In this document: one piece after another, positions 35,866-46,229 of the stretch
Position numbering within the stretch: position 1 is the first letter of the stretch
How the letters are laid out: the number at the start of each line of letters is the position of its first letter
NCBI GenBank assembly: GCA_035651455.1
Contig: DASRFR010000009.1
Span: forward strand, 1 to 55,428
DNA: 55,428 nt
Origin: DASRFR01 sp035651455
Lineage (GTDB): Bacteria > Acidobacteriota > Terriglobia > Terriglobales > Acidobacteriaceae
Direction of reading: 5' to 3'
The notes under the pieces: model-generated
The model's input: only the letters and a program-made list of their open reading frames with translations
What the model was told of the DNA's origin: nothing
Database searches by the model: none
Made by a program: the position numbers and the translations under genes

Positions 35866-36452
35866 ACTCACCGGTTTTTGAAGGTTATCTTCACGTTTTG
35901 GAATTGATGCGGGGCCAATATGCCGAATACGATGAGGACCGCTGATCGTGGCCGTAAACAATGCTTGGGCATTGGATTGCTCTGCCTCGAGTTGACGACA
36001 AAACGAGCGGACAGATGCAAGACATTTCCTAGGCGCGAGTTGGAAAGTGAGCATGTCGGAAACAGCGCGGGATCTGGAGTGAACCCTACTTCGATTTTGT
36101 CCCCATCTACTCGGCAGAGATATTCATGCTGGTGAAAACGTTCGATACGGCAGACCTTCAGATGATGATTCACCCGTCTTTTCTGAGTGGTACGAGCGAA
36201 GACAGATCGGACTCATACCTGAATGCTTCGACATAGTGGGCATGGTCGCGTCGCGTGCGAGGTTGAGGTTGATGAATCCTGATAATTGCATTCGCGCGTT
36301 TGGGATAAAGTGCTGTGCGGCGGATTGGACGGAGTTCCTTGTCCGCGCGAAAGCGCAGCTGGATGGCGAGGTTCTCGTTTACCACTGTTGCAAGCCGGTT
36401 CGAGGCGATGCCAAGAACCGGCTGATTTTTCTGTGACCGCGAGGCGAGCTAC
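35866..36452. other. Region without a recognisable gene
   Basis: About 590 bp between PhyH and the FG-GAP gene. Short overlapping frames only; I recognise no family or repeat. Confidence 0.5.
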
Positions 36453-39347
36453 ATGAATGACCCGATTCGGATTCCAATCCGCCGAGCCTCCCCACTCTGG
36501 CGCAGGGGCGGGGTGGCGGTGCTTGGATGCATTCTGCTCCTCCTCGCCGTGGCAATCCCTACCTCGCGCGTGTGGGCGCAGCCGCCGCAAGTAATGAAGA
36601 CTTGGACGCAGTCAAGTTATCTGGACTTTGCAGAAGGAACACTCACGGATGGCGGCGCGAACGACTACGTCGGCGCGGATGGAAGCGTTCGCCTGATTAA
36701 TCAGTGGGATTTGAACGGCGATGGAAACATCGATATTGTGCTTCCTAGTCAACATGACAACAATCTTGCTGTCCCATCGTATGTTTACTGGAACGACAGC
36801 AAATTTGATGTTAAGCATCGAACGGAATTGCCGGCCGACGGCGGCAGCGGGGGAACGATCACCGATCTTAACAATGACGGTATACCCGACGTTGTCATTG
36901 CCAATTCATTCAATGGGACAAGAACGGAACTGCAGTCGTTCATTTACTGGGGTTCAACGGAAGGCTACTCGTCGAAGAATCGCACTGGACTGCCCACGGT
37001 CGATGCCACGGCGGTCGCAGCCGCCGACTTGAACGGCGACGGCCATGTGGACCTGGTGTTCGCGTCCGGAGGCTCCTCTTATCAGTTCAACCGGCAGGGC
37101 GGCGACCAGACGTTCCTCCGCCCGTACTCGGATATCTACTGGGGTTCCGGAAGCGGTTTTTCCTCAAAACATACGTCGGCTCTTCCAACATTCAACGCGG
37201 GCGACGTCAAAATCGCCGATCTGAACCACGACGGATACCCCGACATTCTCTTCGCAATGCGAGGCGAAGCGGGCAAGAACTGCGGAGTCTTCATCTATTG
37301 GGCCTCCAAGCAAGGCTATTCCGAGGCGAACAGAACGTATCTGCCCGGCGTCGGAACGGCTGCGGTTGCCGTGGCGGATCTGAACGGGGACGGGTTGCCG
37401 GACGTGTTGCTTGCGAACGAAGGCCCCACCCGGAGCGGGTTTCCGGTGACTTCTTACATCTACTGGGGAACGCGCTTGGGATACTCGGTGATGAACCGGA
37501 CTGAGCTCCCAACCCAAGGTGCTCGGGACGTGAAGGTCGGCGACCTGAATGGAGATGGATTCCCTGATATCGTCTTTGCCAACCGCGAGGGCGGCGCATC
37601 TTTTATCTATTGGGGGCAAGCAGGCCTGCGGGGTGGTTATTCACCATCGCGCCGTTCGGCCATTCCAACCCTTCGAGCAAGCCACTGTGCGATCTTCGAT
37701 CTCAATCACGACGGCTTTCCGGACCTGATCTTCAGCAACGAAGACGATGGCGGAACCAAGAACATCTCGTCGTACGTGTACTGGAATAGCAAACAAGGAT
37801 TCGACGTCGGACGCAGACTGGAGCTTCCCACGCTGGGGGCGATGGATGTCCAGGTGACAAAGTTGAACGAGCACCGAACCGGACTGGTGTTCATCAATAG
37901 CATGGACGGGGTCGCCGGAGGAACCACCGACACCTATGTGTATTGGGGATCGGCCCGCGGGCTATATTCCGCTTCCTCACGCTTCACCGTCCCGCTGGTG
38001 AACGCGAGTTCGTATACGATCGCAGACCTGAATGCAGATGGATATCCCGACCTGCTTCTTTGCGCATCCGGAGGAGTGCATATTTTTTGGGGCTCGAAGA
38101 CAGGTCTTTCTCTGATGAATTCGACCGTTCTTCCCGGCACCGATCCCTTCAACGCAAGCGTCGCTGACTTTAACCACGATGGATATCTCGATGTTGCAGT
38201 GTCGAACTGGTCCGCCGACGGGCCGGCCGCGCTTGAAGTGTTCTGGGGTGGCCCACAGGGTTTTTCAGCCTCGAACAAGTGGGCTACACCTTTTGCCGGA
38301 ATCCGCTGCAACCTCGCTGCCGATCTGAACGGAGATGGCTATCCCGATATTTTGGTGACGGGCGTCAAAGAAAAAGCAGTGATCTTCTGGAACGGTCCCC
38401 AGGGCTTCAGTGATAGCCGGACCACAACTCTTCCGACGAAGGAAGCGATTGCAGCCGCGGTCGCAGATCTAAACGGAGATGGTTATCTCGATATTGTTAT
38501 TCCGAATCTGTACGATTATGACAAGCTCGTCTATTCAAAAGGGCCAACCGACCTAGCGGCACCCACGCAGACGGCCCCCTTCGAGGCCAACACCTACATC
38601 TACTTTGGCGGCCCCCGCGGCTATTCTCCACAGAACCGGCAGATCCTTCCCACCGTCGGCGGCGAGGATGCTGCCATTGGCGATCTGAACCATGATGGTT
38701 TCTTGGATCTCGCCGTCACCAGCTACCATGCGGGAATTACGCGCGATCATCCTTCCTACATTTTCTGGGGTTCGGCGAAAGGCTTCACCGGTGCGAACGC
38801 CACGCTGTTGCCAACACAATCGGCATCGCTCGTTGAAATCGGCGATTACAACCACGACGGCTGGAAAGATATCCTGTTCGTAAATCACACCAGTAGCGCT
38901 GATCATCGGACAAACTCGTACCTTTACTGGGGCGGAAAGGAGGGGCTTTCACCTGAACGGAAATTGCTCCTGCCGAGCATTGGCGTACACGGGTTGACGC
39001 GCGCGAATATCGGGAACATCCAAGACAGGCGAGATGGCTTCGATTATGTCTCCGCTCCGTTTTGTTCCAGTGACGAAGCCGAATTCCAGCAAATCGAATG
39101 GCGGATGGAGCCCGCGTCAAGCCGTGGCGCACGCTTCCAGGTTCGCTTTGCCGCTACGCGGGAGACGTTGACCCGAGCAGATTGGGTCGGGCCTAACGCT
39201 GCGAGAGCGTATTTCTCGGACTCACCTGCCGAACTGACGTCGCCGCGCGGGACGCGTTGCGCGCAATACAAAGCAACACTGACGACGAATGGAGGCACGC
39301 AATCCCCGGTTCTCAAGTCCGTGACCCTGACGTACCAGGGGCCATGA
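36453..39347 (+). CDS. Exported FG-GAP/VCBS repeat protein, 14 repeats
   Basis: 964 residues with a signal peptide (GGVAVLGCILLLLAVAI...RVWAQ). The body holds 13 calcium-binding DxNxDGxxD loops (for example DLNGDGNID, DLNHDGYPD, DFNHDGYLD, DYNHDGWKD) at roughly 55-65-residue spacing, plus one degenerate loop (KLNEHRTG) after the seventh. Between them recur FIYWGS and LPT-like strands, the integrin-type propeller blade. Fourteen blades would build two seven-bladed propellers. The last 110 residues form a separate beta-rich domain (FQVRFAATRETL...KSVTLTYQGP). Probably a surface carbohydrate- or protein-binding factor; function unknown. Confidence 0.85.
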   Translation: MNDPIRIPIRRASPLWRRGGVAVLGCILLLLAVAIPTSRVWAQPPQVMKTWTQSSYLDFAEGTLTDGGANDYVGADGSVRLINQWDLNGDGNIDIVLPSQHDNNLAVPSYVYWNDSKFDVKHRTELPADGGSGGTITDLNNDGIPDVVIANSFNGTRTELQSFIYWGSTEGYSSKNRTGLPTVDATAVAAADLNGDGHVDLVFASGGSSYQFNRQGGDQTFLRPYSDIYWGSGSGFSSKHTSALPTFNAGDVKIADLNHDGYPDILFAMRGEAGKNCGVFIYWASKQGYSEANRTYLPGVGTAAVAVADLNGDGLPDVLLANEGPTRSGFPVTSYIYWGTRLGYSVMNRTELPTQGARDVKVGDLNGDGFPDIVFANREGGASFIYWGQAGLRGGYSPSRRSAIPTLRASHCAIFDLNHDGFPDLIFSNEDDGGTKNISSYVYWNSKQGFDVGRRLELPTLGAMDVQVTKLNEHRTGLVFINSMDGVAGGTTDTYVYWGSARGLYSASSRFTVPLVNASSYTIADLNADGYPDLLLCASGGVHIFWGSKTGLSLMNSTVLPGTDPFNASVADFNHDGYLDVAVSNWSADGPAALEVFWGGPQGFSASNKWATPFAGIRCNLAADLNGDGYPDILVTGVKEKAVIFWNGPQGFSDSRTTTLPTKEAIAAAVADLNGDGYLDIVIPNLYDYDKLVYSKGPTDLAAPTQTAPFEANTYIYFGGPRGYSPQNRQILPTVGGEDAAIGDLNHDGFLDLAVTSYHAGITRDHPSYIFWGSAKGFTGANATLLPTQSASLVEIGDYNHDGWKDILFVNHTSSADHRTNSYLYWGGKEGLSPERKLLLPSIGVHGLTRANIGNIQDRRDGFDYVSAPFCSSDEAEFQQIEWRMEPASSRGARFQVRFAATRETLTRADWVGPNAARAYFSDSPAELTSPRGTRCAQYKATLTTNGGTQSPVLKSVTLTYQGP

Positions 39348-39531
39348 CAATTCCGCCGCTTCCGATTCCGCCGTCGCTGACAAGCGATCGGAGCGGGAAG
39401 GGCCGCTCCGGCGTCGTTCGCTTTCCACCTGCTTATCTTACTGAGTTCCCACGAGCTGTCTCTACGTACCGGAGGAAAGAGAACTGCGAAACCAAAGAGG
39501 TTCTGAAATCGCAAGGTGCCCTCTGATTGCG

Positions 39532-40312
39532 GCGACCATCGTAGCCGCACTGGCGGTACTCTTCACCCGCGATGCGGGCCACACCGCACACTTATCTGAG
39601 GCGTCGCGCAGTGCTGCTCCAAAGACTTTGATCGTAGGAGTGGATTACGCGAGCCGGGCCGTCGCCTTTTATCGCGACGGCGTCATATGAACGAACCGGG
39701 AACTCGCAAGCTCATCCAAGATCTCAAGCAGGCCGGCTTCGACCAAATCCGCTGGCGCGTTTCCGTTTGTGGAAAGTCACCTGGAGAAGCAACGTGGCAA
39801 CCGTAATGGATGGCAGCGGTGAAGGCATGGATCCCGGATTCTCCGTGCTGGGCGTCATCATGAAGCAGGTCGATCTTTAGCCTTCGCGATCGATGAAGCC
39901 CACAAACAGGGGAATGAAGACTTGCCCGCATCTTACTTTTGACTCTTCTTTCCCGGGACGGCAGGATGAGTTTCTCACCAATCACCCCGGGTTTTGGTCC
40001 CGCCGGGCGGGCGTCTTAGCGGATCCTTAGATCCTCCTCTGCCGGACGACGCAGAAGCTGCCGCGTTTGCCAAAACAGTTGCCGCTTTGACCCATTCCTT
40101 GCGCAATCCGAGAAGGCAGGAATCCGGCCTTACATCACTCAGGTGCCTAGCTATGCCTATCCACAAGTTCGGCAATATTTTTTGAAACAGGTCAAAGAAC
40201 TCGTTGCTTATCATCCCTGATGGCATTGACTTTGACGCCTCCCGCACTCACGCGGGAACTTATCCGGTATCATCGTTTGGTTGGCATCCGCAGTGGACAC
40301 AGCCCTTCTCTC
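39532..40312 (+). pseudogene. GHL10-like glycosidase pseudogene
   Basis: Segments in changing frames follow the order of the intact protein at 16587-18023: TLIVGVDYASRAVAFYRDG, LAKLIQDLKQAGFDQIRWRVSV, then VPSYAYPQVRQYFLKQVKELVAYHP (against VPDYGFPEVRDYVLSEVKEIIGYKP) and GIDFDASRTHAGTYPVSSFGWHPQWTQP (against GVYFDVSRTHSGIYPVLAYGWYPQWTSP). Several stops and frameshifts lie between, and everything after the WYPQWT motif is gone. It lies next to the companion/sialidase pair on the opposite strand. Confidence 0.8.
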
Positions 40313-40314
40313 AG

Positions 40315-40336
40315 AGTGCGCCCAGTTGGGCGCACT
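40315..40336. repeat. 22-bp inverted repeat at the pseudogene end
   Basis: Arms AGTGCGCCCA and TGGGCGCACT with a 2-bp centre. It lies just where similarity to the GHL10 family ends, so it could mark a deletion or insertion junction, or be a terminator-like hairpin without a T tract. Confidence 0.4.
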
Positions 40337-40589
40337 TCATCGCCCGAGTAGCTACGGCATTTAGCTTTTCCTGCGATTACTCGCCAGTGTCGCCCGGGGC
40401 GCGGGTTTTCAGGCAGTTGAACCTGCGGGACCAGCAAAAAGGTTGCGCGGCAAGTCCTGCCAGTACGACTGTGCGATGATCTCTTCCCAGAATGCGTCTT
40501 GGCCGGCAAGCAATCGCCTCGGCAATGGTTACCGGCCACTTGGAAACTCTGTCGCAGGTTCAGAAAGTGTTTACTGTCCTGGAAATCAG
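40337..40589. other. Short unassigned stretch
   Basis: About 250 bp between the GHL10 pseudogene and the end of the companion gene; no frame is recognisable. Confidence 0.4.
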
Positions 40590-42113
40590 CTAGCGAACGG
40601 CGAACGAATACAACTGAGCATCGGAGAGGTCGAATCGTAGTCTCACAGTGTGCCCGGTCAGCGGACGAAGATCCCGGCCGCGCTGCCATTGCACTCGGTG
40701 GCTCACGGAATCGCCGAACAGCGGCAAACAGGCGGACGCCTCATATCCAGACAGAGGCGAACCCGCCTCGTCAAGCACCGAAACCTTCAGCGTTCCTTGG
40801 ATGTTGGCGTTCACAAACAAATCCTGCCCCGGAGGAAGCACCAGTGGTTTCGTGATGACCACACCGGAGGTGTTGCCGGCATCGAGCGAAGCGAAACCGT
40901 CAATCCGCAAGAACGCAAGGCCGATGGATCCGACGTGTCCAACAGCCGGATCATTGATCTGGTAAGTCTCGCCGTCCTGCTCGAACTGTGCCGGGCGCGT
41001 AGCCCAATGGAACGTTCGCCGGCCTTGATAGAAAATGTAAAGCTTGTCGCCCCGACGGATCGGCGCGTTGGAAGCCGGACAAACCCAGCCCCCATCCCAC
41101 GAGCCGATCGGCCCGAATTCGAGAAAGGGGTGCCGATCGAGCGCGCGCTCCCACTTGCGGCCATCATGGCTGATGGTCAACTGAGTATCCAGCCTTCGGT
41201 AGCGGGAATCGTTCTCGCCGGCGTAGAACATCTCCAGGTATCCGAGCGCCAGCGATTCATAGGTGAACGGCTGCATGCTATAAAATTCCGTTCCCACTGC
41301 ATCTTCGGCATCGGGCCAAAGAGTGGGCTGCATTATGCCGAACGAGCGAAAGTCGCCGCTCTCCCATATTCCGATCCATCGCGTTACGCCAGTTGCGGGC
41401 GCGGGCACGCCCGGGCGGCTCATGAAAACATATGTCTTGCGGAACCGGTTATAGAAAAAGCTCGATCGATCACCCGCCTTCACCAAAGGTCCGTGAAGTT
41501 CCCGCCAGTGGATCCCATCGCGGGAGACGGCCCCATACAGGCCGCGTTCCGCCGTACTTTTTGTCCGGAGATAGTACATCATTTTGTACCGCTGATCCGG
41601 GATGGGATCGGATTCGTCCCGAATCACAACCGCGCTATCGAACGGAGCGGTGGGATGGAACACTATATTGTTGGCGCGTGATCCTTGGAATTCGAATTGA
41701 TTCAACTCCGGCTTGTCCCAATAGATTCCGTCGGGCGAGGTGGCGTAGAGGAAATACGTCTCCTCGCCGGCACCGGGGTCCTCGCGAATTGCCTCGTACC
41801 AGATTTTGAAGCGGTGTTCGCTCTGGTCGTAGAGCACCGAACCCCAAGTAATCACACAGTGCCCTTCCCATGGTCGAGTGTAGGTGAGCACGGGGTTGGG
41901 AAAATATTTCTCAGCCTCGTGCGCCTGCCGATGAACTCCAGTCGCGGTCTCAATCACATGGTCATCGACAAAGAGTTGCGCCTTGTCCCCGATAGCAATC
42001 GCCTCTTCCCGGTTCTCGATGCCGGCGCCTCTCCGCCAAGCGAGCCCACCGCACGCCACTGCAAATAAAAACAGCAGAATGAGACCGGGGCTCTTCCTTC
42101 TTCTATTCCTCAT
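40590..42113 (-). CDS. Exported companion beta-propeller protein
   Basis: 507 residues with an N-terminal membrane/signal segment (SPGLILLFLFAVACGGLAW). Repeated Asp-box-like strands (SPDGIYWDKP, SRDGIHW, SHDGRKWE) indicate a glycosidase-type propeller; a C-terminal beta domain ends in LRFDLSDAQLYSFAVR. Shared with the protein at 51194-52786 are LFVDDHVIE, YDxxEHRFKIWY, the SxDGxxWDKP box and KGS/QGS-R-ANNIV. Its start overlaps the sialidase stop by 11 bp, so the two are co-translated. I call it companion because each copy in the window lies with a sialidase or its remnant. Function unknown; glycosyl hydrolase GH32/43-like fold possible. Confidence 0.75.
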   Translation of the reverse strand: MRNRRRKSPGLILLFLFAVACGGLAWRRGAGIENREEAIAIGDKAQLFVDDHVIETATGVHRQAHEAEKYFPNPVLTYTRPWEGHCVITWGSVLYDQSEHRFKIWYEAIREDPGAGEETYFLYATSPDGIYWDKPELNQFEFQGSRANNIVFHPTAPFDSAVVIRDESDPIPDQRYKMMYYLRTKSTAERGLYGAVSRDGIHWRELHGPLVKAGDRSSFFYNRFRKTYVFMSRPGVPAPATGVTRWIGIWESGDFRSFGIMQPTLWPDAEDAVGTEFYSMQPFTYESLALGYLEMFYAGENDSRYRRLDTQLTISHDGRKWERALDRHPFLEFGPIGSWDGGWVCPASNAPIRRGDKLYIFYQGRRTFHWATRPAQFEQDGETYQINDPAVGHVGSIGLAFLRIDGFASLDAGNTSGVVITKPLVLPPGQDLFVNANIQGTLKVSVLDEAGSPLSGYEASACLPLFGDSVSHRVQWQRGRDLRPLTGHTVRLRFDLSDAQLYSFAVR

Positions 42114-43536
42114 CGTTTCCGCCCTTCCCGTGGTACATGGTCTTACTGGTGGTTTGTCCCGGCGCCCGAATATAGTCTTCGGTGTATCGGCTCAATCCCG
42201 CAAAACCGTGGTATCCACCCACCCAGTGCTGATCTTTACCGATTCGTTGCCGGCGGTGAATCAGAAGGTCCGTGTCGGGGCCAACCTGATCGTCTGGACG
42301 GTAGGGAATGCGCGGGATTTTGCTGATGGCATAGGCCGTGAGAATCGTGCCATCATCGAGTTGCGAAGACGTGGGATACTGTACAAGTCCCGGAAGGCTG
42401 TCGTCGCATATGATCTTTTCGTTCTCATAATCCCAAGTTTCGCCGCCGTTGCGACTCAGACAGGCACGAACGCCAAATGGATGCCGTCGGTGGGCGTAGG
42501 TCACCAGTACCGCGCCGCTGCTCAAAGTGATGAGCTGCGGCGGATACCCCCAGATGGGCGTCCGGCGGAAGGCGGTCCATGATTTCCCGCCATCTTCGGA
42601 CGTGCTCTGGTACAGGTAGTTGCCTACCGATTCTCCCATGTGGTGGCAGCGGAACATCGCCAGGATGCGTCGGTCGGGAAGTTCGTGAATTTCGGTTTCG
42701 TTGAACTGCAAGCGAGCTGCCCCGTCGTCGGCAATCACATGAAAGCTCCACGTGCGGCCCTGGTCGACCGAGCGAAGCACGAAATTGAACTCCGGCGAAT
42801 TTGCCTTCCTCCGCCCGCAGCACGCAGCGAGGATGGTGCCGTCGCGCAATTCAATGCAGCGCCGGAACGAACCGTATGTGCGCGCTAGGGGCGGCAGATC
42901 GATTTTGCGGCGTATATAGGTCTTGCCCCCGTCGACGGATATCGAGCAGGAGAGCGAGGTCAAAGTCCCAATGATTCCCGGGAAGCTCTTCTCGACCACG
43001 TAGCCCTTCCCCTCGAGCTCGGCGCGCATGCTCTCCGGCCAGAGGTCGTTGCCTTCGATGCTCGCGGTATCAGGGTTGGCTCCGACCTGATGAAGTAGTT
43101 CCCGCTTTTCTTCGATGGCCTGACCACCCGAATAAACCTTTACCAGTTCCCCATTACGGAGGCGGGTTTGATTCTCGTCGAGAACTGGGTCGTCGTAGCG
43201 TTGCCAGGTGAAGCCTGAATCCACGGACCTGATCACGAACTGGCCTGCGTGCGCCGAGTAAACGTCGTTGGTATAGCCTTGCTCGTCATTCCAGTGAACG
43301 CGTAAGGCGAGGCTGGCATCTCCCAAGCGAATGAACTCACGGCCGATACCGGCGACCTGGCGGTCTGCATCCCAGAGAATGGTGTCCCACTTCCATGCTC
43401 CCTTGGGCCGGAAAGCCGGCATGGACCTTCCCCCGGTCGATAGCATTTCATGTGCCGCGCGCGGCCACATCTTTCGCAGAATTGCGAACGCACTTCCCGA
43501 CACCAGTAGACTGCGTCTTGTGAATGAATCATGCAT
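42103..43536 (-). CDS. Tat-exported sialidase-family protein
   Basis: 477 residues from ATG 43536, chosen for GAGGAG 9 bp upstream and a Tat signal (FTRRSLLVSGSAFAIL) near the N-terminus. Five Asp boxes are visible: SVDSGFTW, SVDGGKTY, SVDQGRTW, SEDGGKSW and SRNGGETW. Arginines that could bind carboxylate occur in FRRCIELRDG and AHRRHPFG. A periplasmic exo-glycosidase, possibly for sialic acid, is likely. It overlaps the companion gene downstream and a small remnant upstream. Confidence 0.8.
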   Translation of the reverse strand: MHDSFTRRSLLVSGSAFAILRKMWPRAAHEMLSTGGRSMPAFRPKGAWKWDTILWDADRQVAGIGREFIRLGDASLALRVHWNDEQGYTNDVYSAHAGQFVIRSVDSGFTWQRYDDPVLDENQTRLRNGELVKVYSGGQAIEEKRELLHQVGANPDTASIEGNDLWPESMRAELEGKGYVVEKSFPGIIGTLTSLSCSISVDGGKTYIRRKIDLPPLARTYGSFRRCIELRDGTILAACCGRRKANSPEFNFVLRSVDQGRTWSFHVIADDGAARLQFNETEIHELPDRRILAMFRCHHMGESVGNYLYQSTSEDGGKSWTAFRRTPIWGYPPQLITLSSGAVLVTYAHRRHPFGVRACLSRNGGETWDYENEKIICDDSLPGLVQYPTSSQLDDGTILTAYAISKIPRIPYRPDDQVGPDTDLLIHRRQRIGKDQHWVGGYHGFAGLSRYTEDYIRAPGQTTSKTMYHGKGGNDEE

Positions 43537-43792
43537 TGGATTGCTCCTCTTGCGTGGTGGAATTATTGCGAATGAAACAATATCTCCACGCGTTTGATGT
43601 TCGATCAACAGGCACGTCCGTCATGCAAGGTGATTCGGTATTGCCAGCCTCGAATCCCTTTGTGATCCACCTTTGATCAGCGGTCTGCGCACCAAGCGGA
43701 TCGGCGAGGCCAGCCATAAAAAGAAGGAACATTGCACTGAGTGCGATAGCCCACTGCCACCAAAAAGCGGTTCGCTTGGGAAAGATATTCAT
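43529..43792 (-). pseudogene. Head of an exported protein, truncated
   Basis: From ATG 43792 the frame has a clean signal peptide (FWWQWAIALSAMFLLFMAGLADPLGAQ), then about 55 residues of no family, ending at 43529 inside the next gene. It looks like a gene cut off after the signal peptide, though a real small secreted protein of 87 residues cannot be excluded. Confidence 0.4.
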
Positions 43793-44003
43793 ATCGATCG
43801 TGTCCACACCTAACTTTTTTCGATCACTGCACTGGCAAGGACTTCTGTGTGGACCATATTCCAAGTCCGCTGAACGACGCTGCGAACAGTTGAACTTGCC
43901 AATTATCGAGAAAGCCCCACCTGCGATGGCTTCAGTGCATGCCACTGTCCCTCGGCCTGCCATGTGTTGTAGGCGGATTCGACGATTTAGAGTCGCTCCT
44001 AGT

Positions 44004-44780
44004 TCAGGACGAACTGTTCGTTAATTCTTTGAGGTGCTTCAAGTCACTGGAAAGCCCCACAAAACCCCAATTGAGGATGTCCCCTATGTTGATGAAACGA
44101 TAGCCTTGGGCAGGTAATTGTTTGCTCTTTTCGATTCCGGACACAGCGATCCCGCTCGCCTTACCGCTCGGGGCGACGCGCCCAGGAAACTCCTCGAGGA
44201 AAGTCTGAACGGAGGGGTGGTTGACATTGCCAATATGGCCCAAGCAAGCCGCGAGGTCAGCAGGCCCCGCCATCACCACATCCACGCCCTCGACCTCGCT
44301 AATAGACTCAAGGTTTCTAATTCCGTCTGGAGTTTCAATCTGCACCACAATGAGGGTTTCCCCGTTCGCGGCTGAAAGATATTCGGTTTGGGATATATCC
44401 ATATAGGTGGTCCAGCTTGGCGAAACGCCGCGCATGCCTGCAGGTGGATATTTTGCATACCGCACTGCGAGACGTGCCTCCTCTGCATTATTCACCTGCG
44501 GAACGATTATTCCACTCGCCCCGATGTCCAAGGCCTTCTTGATTAGGTTTGGATCCAGGCCCGCCACGCGTAAAACAGGAACACAACCTTTCAGTCTGCA
44601 AAGCACCGGAACCAACGTAACGGACTCCGCAGTGTACGGACAATGCTCGGTATCGAGCCATAGAAAATCGATCCCAGTATCAATCGTCATTTTCGCAATC
44701 AGATTGGAAGGTTCTCTAAGAGCGGCACCCCATGCGACCTTGTTCGAACTTAGGAGCTTCTTTACCTTGTTTTCAAACAT
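44004..44780 (-). CDS. HpcH/HpaI-family aldolase, second copy
   Basis: 258 residues. The metal ligands lie in LIVVQIETPDG (Glu) and VMAGPADLAACLG (Asp), with LWLDTEHCPY and GIIVPQVNNAEEA typical of the 2-keto-3-deoxy acid aldolases. It shares the fold but not close identity with the aldolase at 19586. It stands alone, without an overlapping partner and without a palindrome at its start. A role in sugar-acid breakdown together with the MR/MLE enzyme is an inference. Confidence 0.87.
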   Translation of the reverse strand: MFENKVKKLLSSNKVAWGAALREPSNLIAKMTIDTGIDFLWLDTEHCPYTAESVTLVPVLCRLKGCVPVLRVAGLDPNLIKKALDIGASGIIVPQVNNAEEARLAVRYAKYPPAGMRGVSPSWTTYMDISQTEYLSAANGETLIVVQIETPDGIRNLESISEVEGVDVVMAGPADLAACLGHIGNVNHPSVQTFLEEFPGRVAPSGKASGIAVSGIEKSKQLPAQGYRFINIGDILNWGFVGLSSDLKHLKELTNSSS

Positions 44781-45221
44781 CTCGATCCTCGTTTAAGCTC
44801 AAAATGATTAAACCTTACACTTATGGCAACATAAGCCTGCAACGATCGAATGTGAACACCCCAAACCACCGGTTATCCATTCAATTTGCTACCCGCAAAC
44901 CGACGTTCGTCAGTGCATCCTCGCCTAGCTCGTGCCCGCACCGGGACACTGCGGCAAAACAAACTCCCCATTTTTCACCGTTGCCGGTTCAACGAAACAA
45001 TGGCGCAGCCAGGGTATGTATTCCAGGCATGCGCATGCAGGATGCGAATGCAACATGCGAATGCAACATGCGAATTCTTGCAACGACGCGATCACCTCCG
45101 CTCACTCTCCGGGTTGACGATGGCGACAAACAAATCCTCCTGCGCTCTCCATTCGGATTTAGGAGCCCTCGTTAGCCTACTGACCGCAGGAGTGAACATG
45201 CCGCCCACATCAATCTGACAG
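44781..45221. other. Intergenic region with a tandem repeat
   Basis: About 440 bp upstream of the aldolase gene; no gene recognised. It contains the 13-bp tandem repeat at 45029-45075. Confidence 0.5.
45029..45075. repeat. 13-bp tandem repeat, 3.6 copies
   Basis: Unit ATGCGAATGCAAC: exact at 45042-45054 and 45055-45067, partial (8 bp) at 45068, and a 10-of-13 match at 45029-45041. Possibly slippage-prone or a multi-site binding region. Confidence 0.7.
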
Positions 45222-45947
45222 CTAAAAGGCAAAGCGCATAGCGAGCTGCATTCGACGCGGGGGGTAGGCACTCGTCACATAGCCGAAGTCCTGACTGCCT
45301 TCTACCGTATCGACAAAGGACCCGTTGGCATGGTTCAGCACATTGAATGCTGAAGCTGATAACCCGATCGTAGGGCTCTTGTCCAGTTCCTTGGGGTGGA
45401 GCTTGAAGTCATACCCCCAGCGAAGGTCTAGATCAACGTAGTCGGGACCGGTCTCAGAATCGCGTGGTACTCCCTCGGGACGCGCATTGAAAAAGCCTGT
45501 GCCATAGAAGTCTTCACCGGTTGTAATCGTCCACGGCCTGCCGGAGTTGGCAAAGATGGCGACCCCAAGATTCAATAGATGTTGCGGGTTGAACATGCCG
45601 TAAAAACCGAAGCGGTTGCGCTGGTCCCAGCTTGCCGGGCCCCAATCCGCATTGGGATCAATCTGGTTCTGAGGGAACCAGGAAATGCCGCCGGTATTGT
45701 TATCGTAATGGCTCCACGAATACCAAGCGAAGCCGGTGAAGTATTTATTGAGGCGTCCTCGGTAGTTGATATCGAGAGCGCTCCCATTCTGTTCACCCTC
45801 TGCCTGAATTTGTCGGAGCTCACCGACAGCAGGATTCGGGCGCGTGATGTAGCTCGGTGCCAGAGGAGCATTCACGTCCACGGAACGGAAGAGCCTGACG
45901 CCACGGTTCATGCGCCCCCCGATCGAGATTCTGCCTTTCTCGCCCAC
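45222..45947 (-). pseudogene. TonB-dependent receptor, C-terminal fragment
   Basis: About 240 codons equivalent to the last fifth of an Oar-type outer-membrane receptor: YRGRLNKYFTGFAWYSWSH, WDQRNRFGFYGMFNP, GVAIFANSGRPWTITTG and a final beta-strand MQLAMRFAF with the C-terminal Phe needed for outer-membrane insertion. Signal, plug and most of the barrel are missing. The intact relative is at 46346-49747. Confidence 0.75.
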
Positions 45948-46229
45948 TTTGCGGTCAATCTAATTCGTTTGGTCAGACTGCGTGACGCGACCACTTGCCA
46001 GGAAAAAGCTCCGATACAAGCTGTCACACCTTGCACGGAAGAACGAGGAGAAAACGAATATTTGGCTGGCTATAGGCAATACCTATCGTGCATGAGGCCG
46101 ATGGGTACAACTCATTTCCCATAACTCACCGAGATTTTCGTAACCGTGGTGCGATCGTTCAGCAAACTCCAGCTAGGCTATCCATTCAGCTACGCTGCAA
46201 TATTTTGCACGCGATCGCACCTGGGTGCT
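45948..46229. other. Debris between receptor fragment and SDR remnant
   Basis: About 280 bp in which I recognise nothing; bounded by two truncated genes. Confidence 0.4.

Noticed and set aside
40650..41681. Plus-strand frame of 343 codons
   Set aside because: Antisense shadow of the companion gene.
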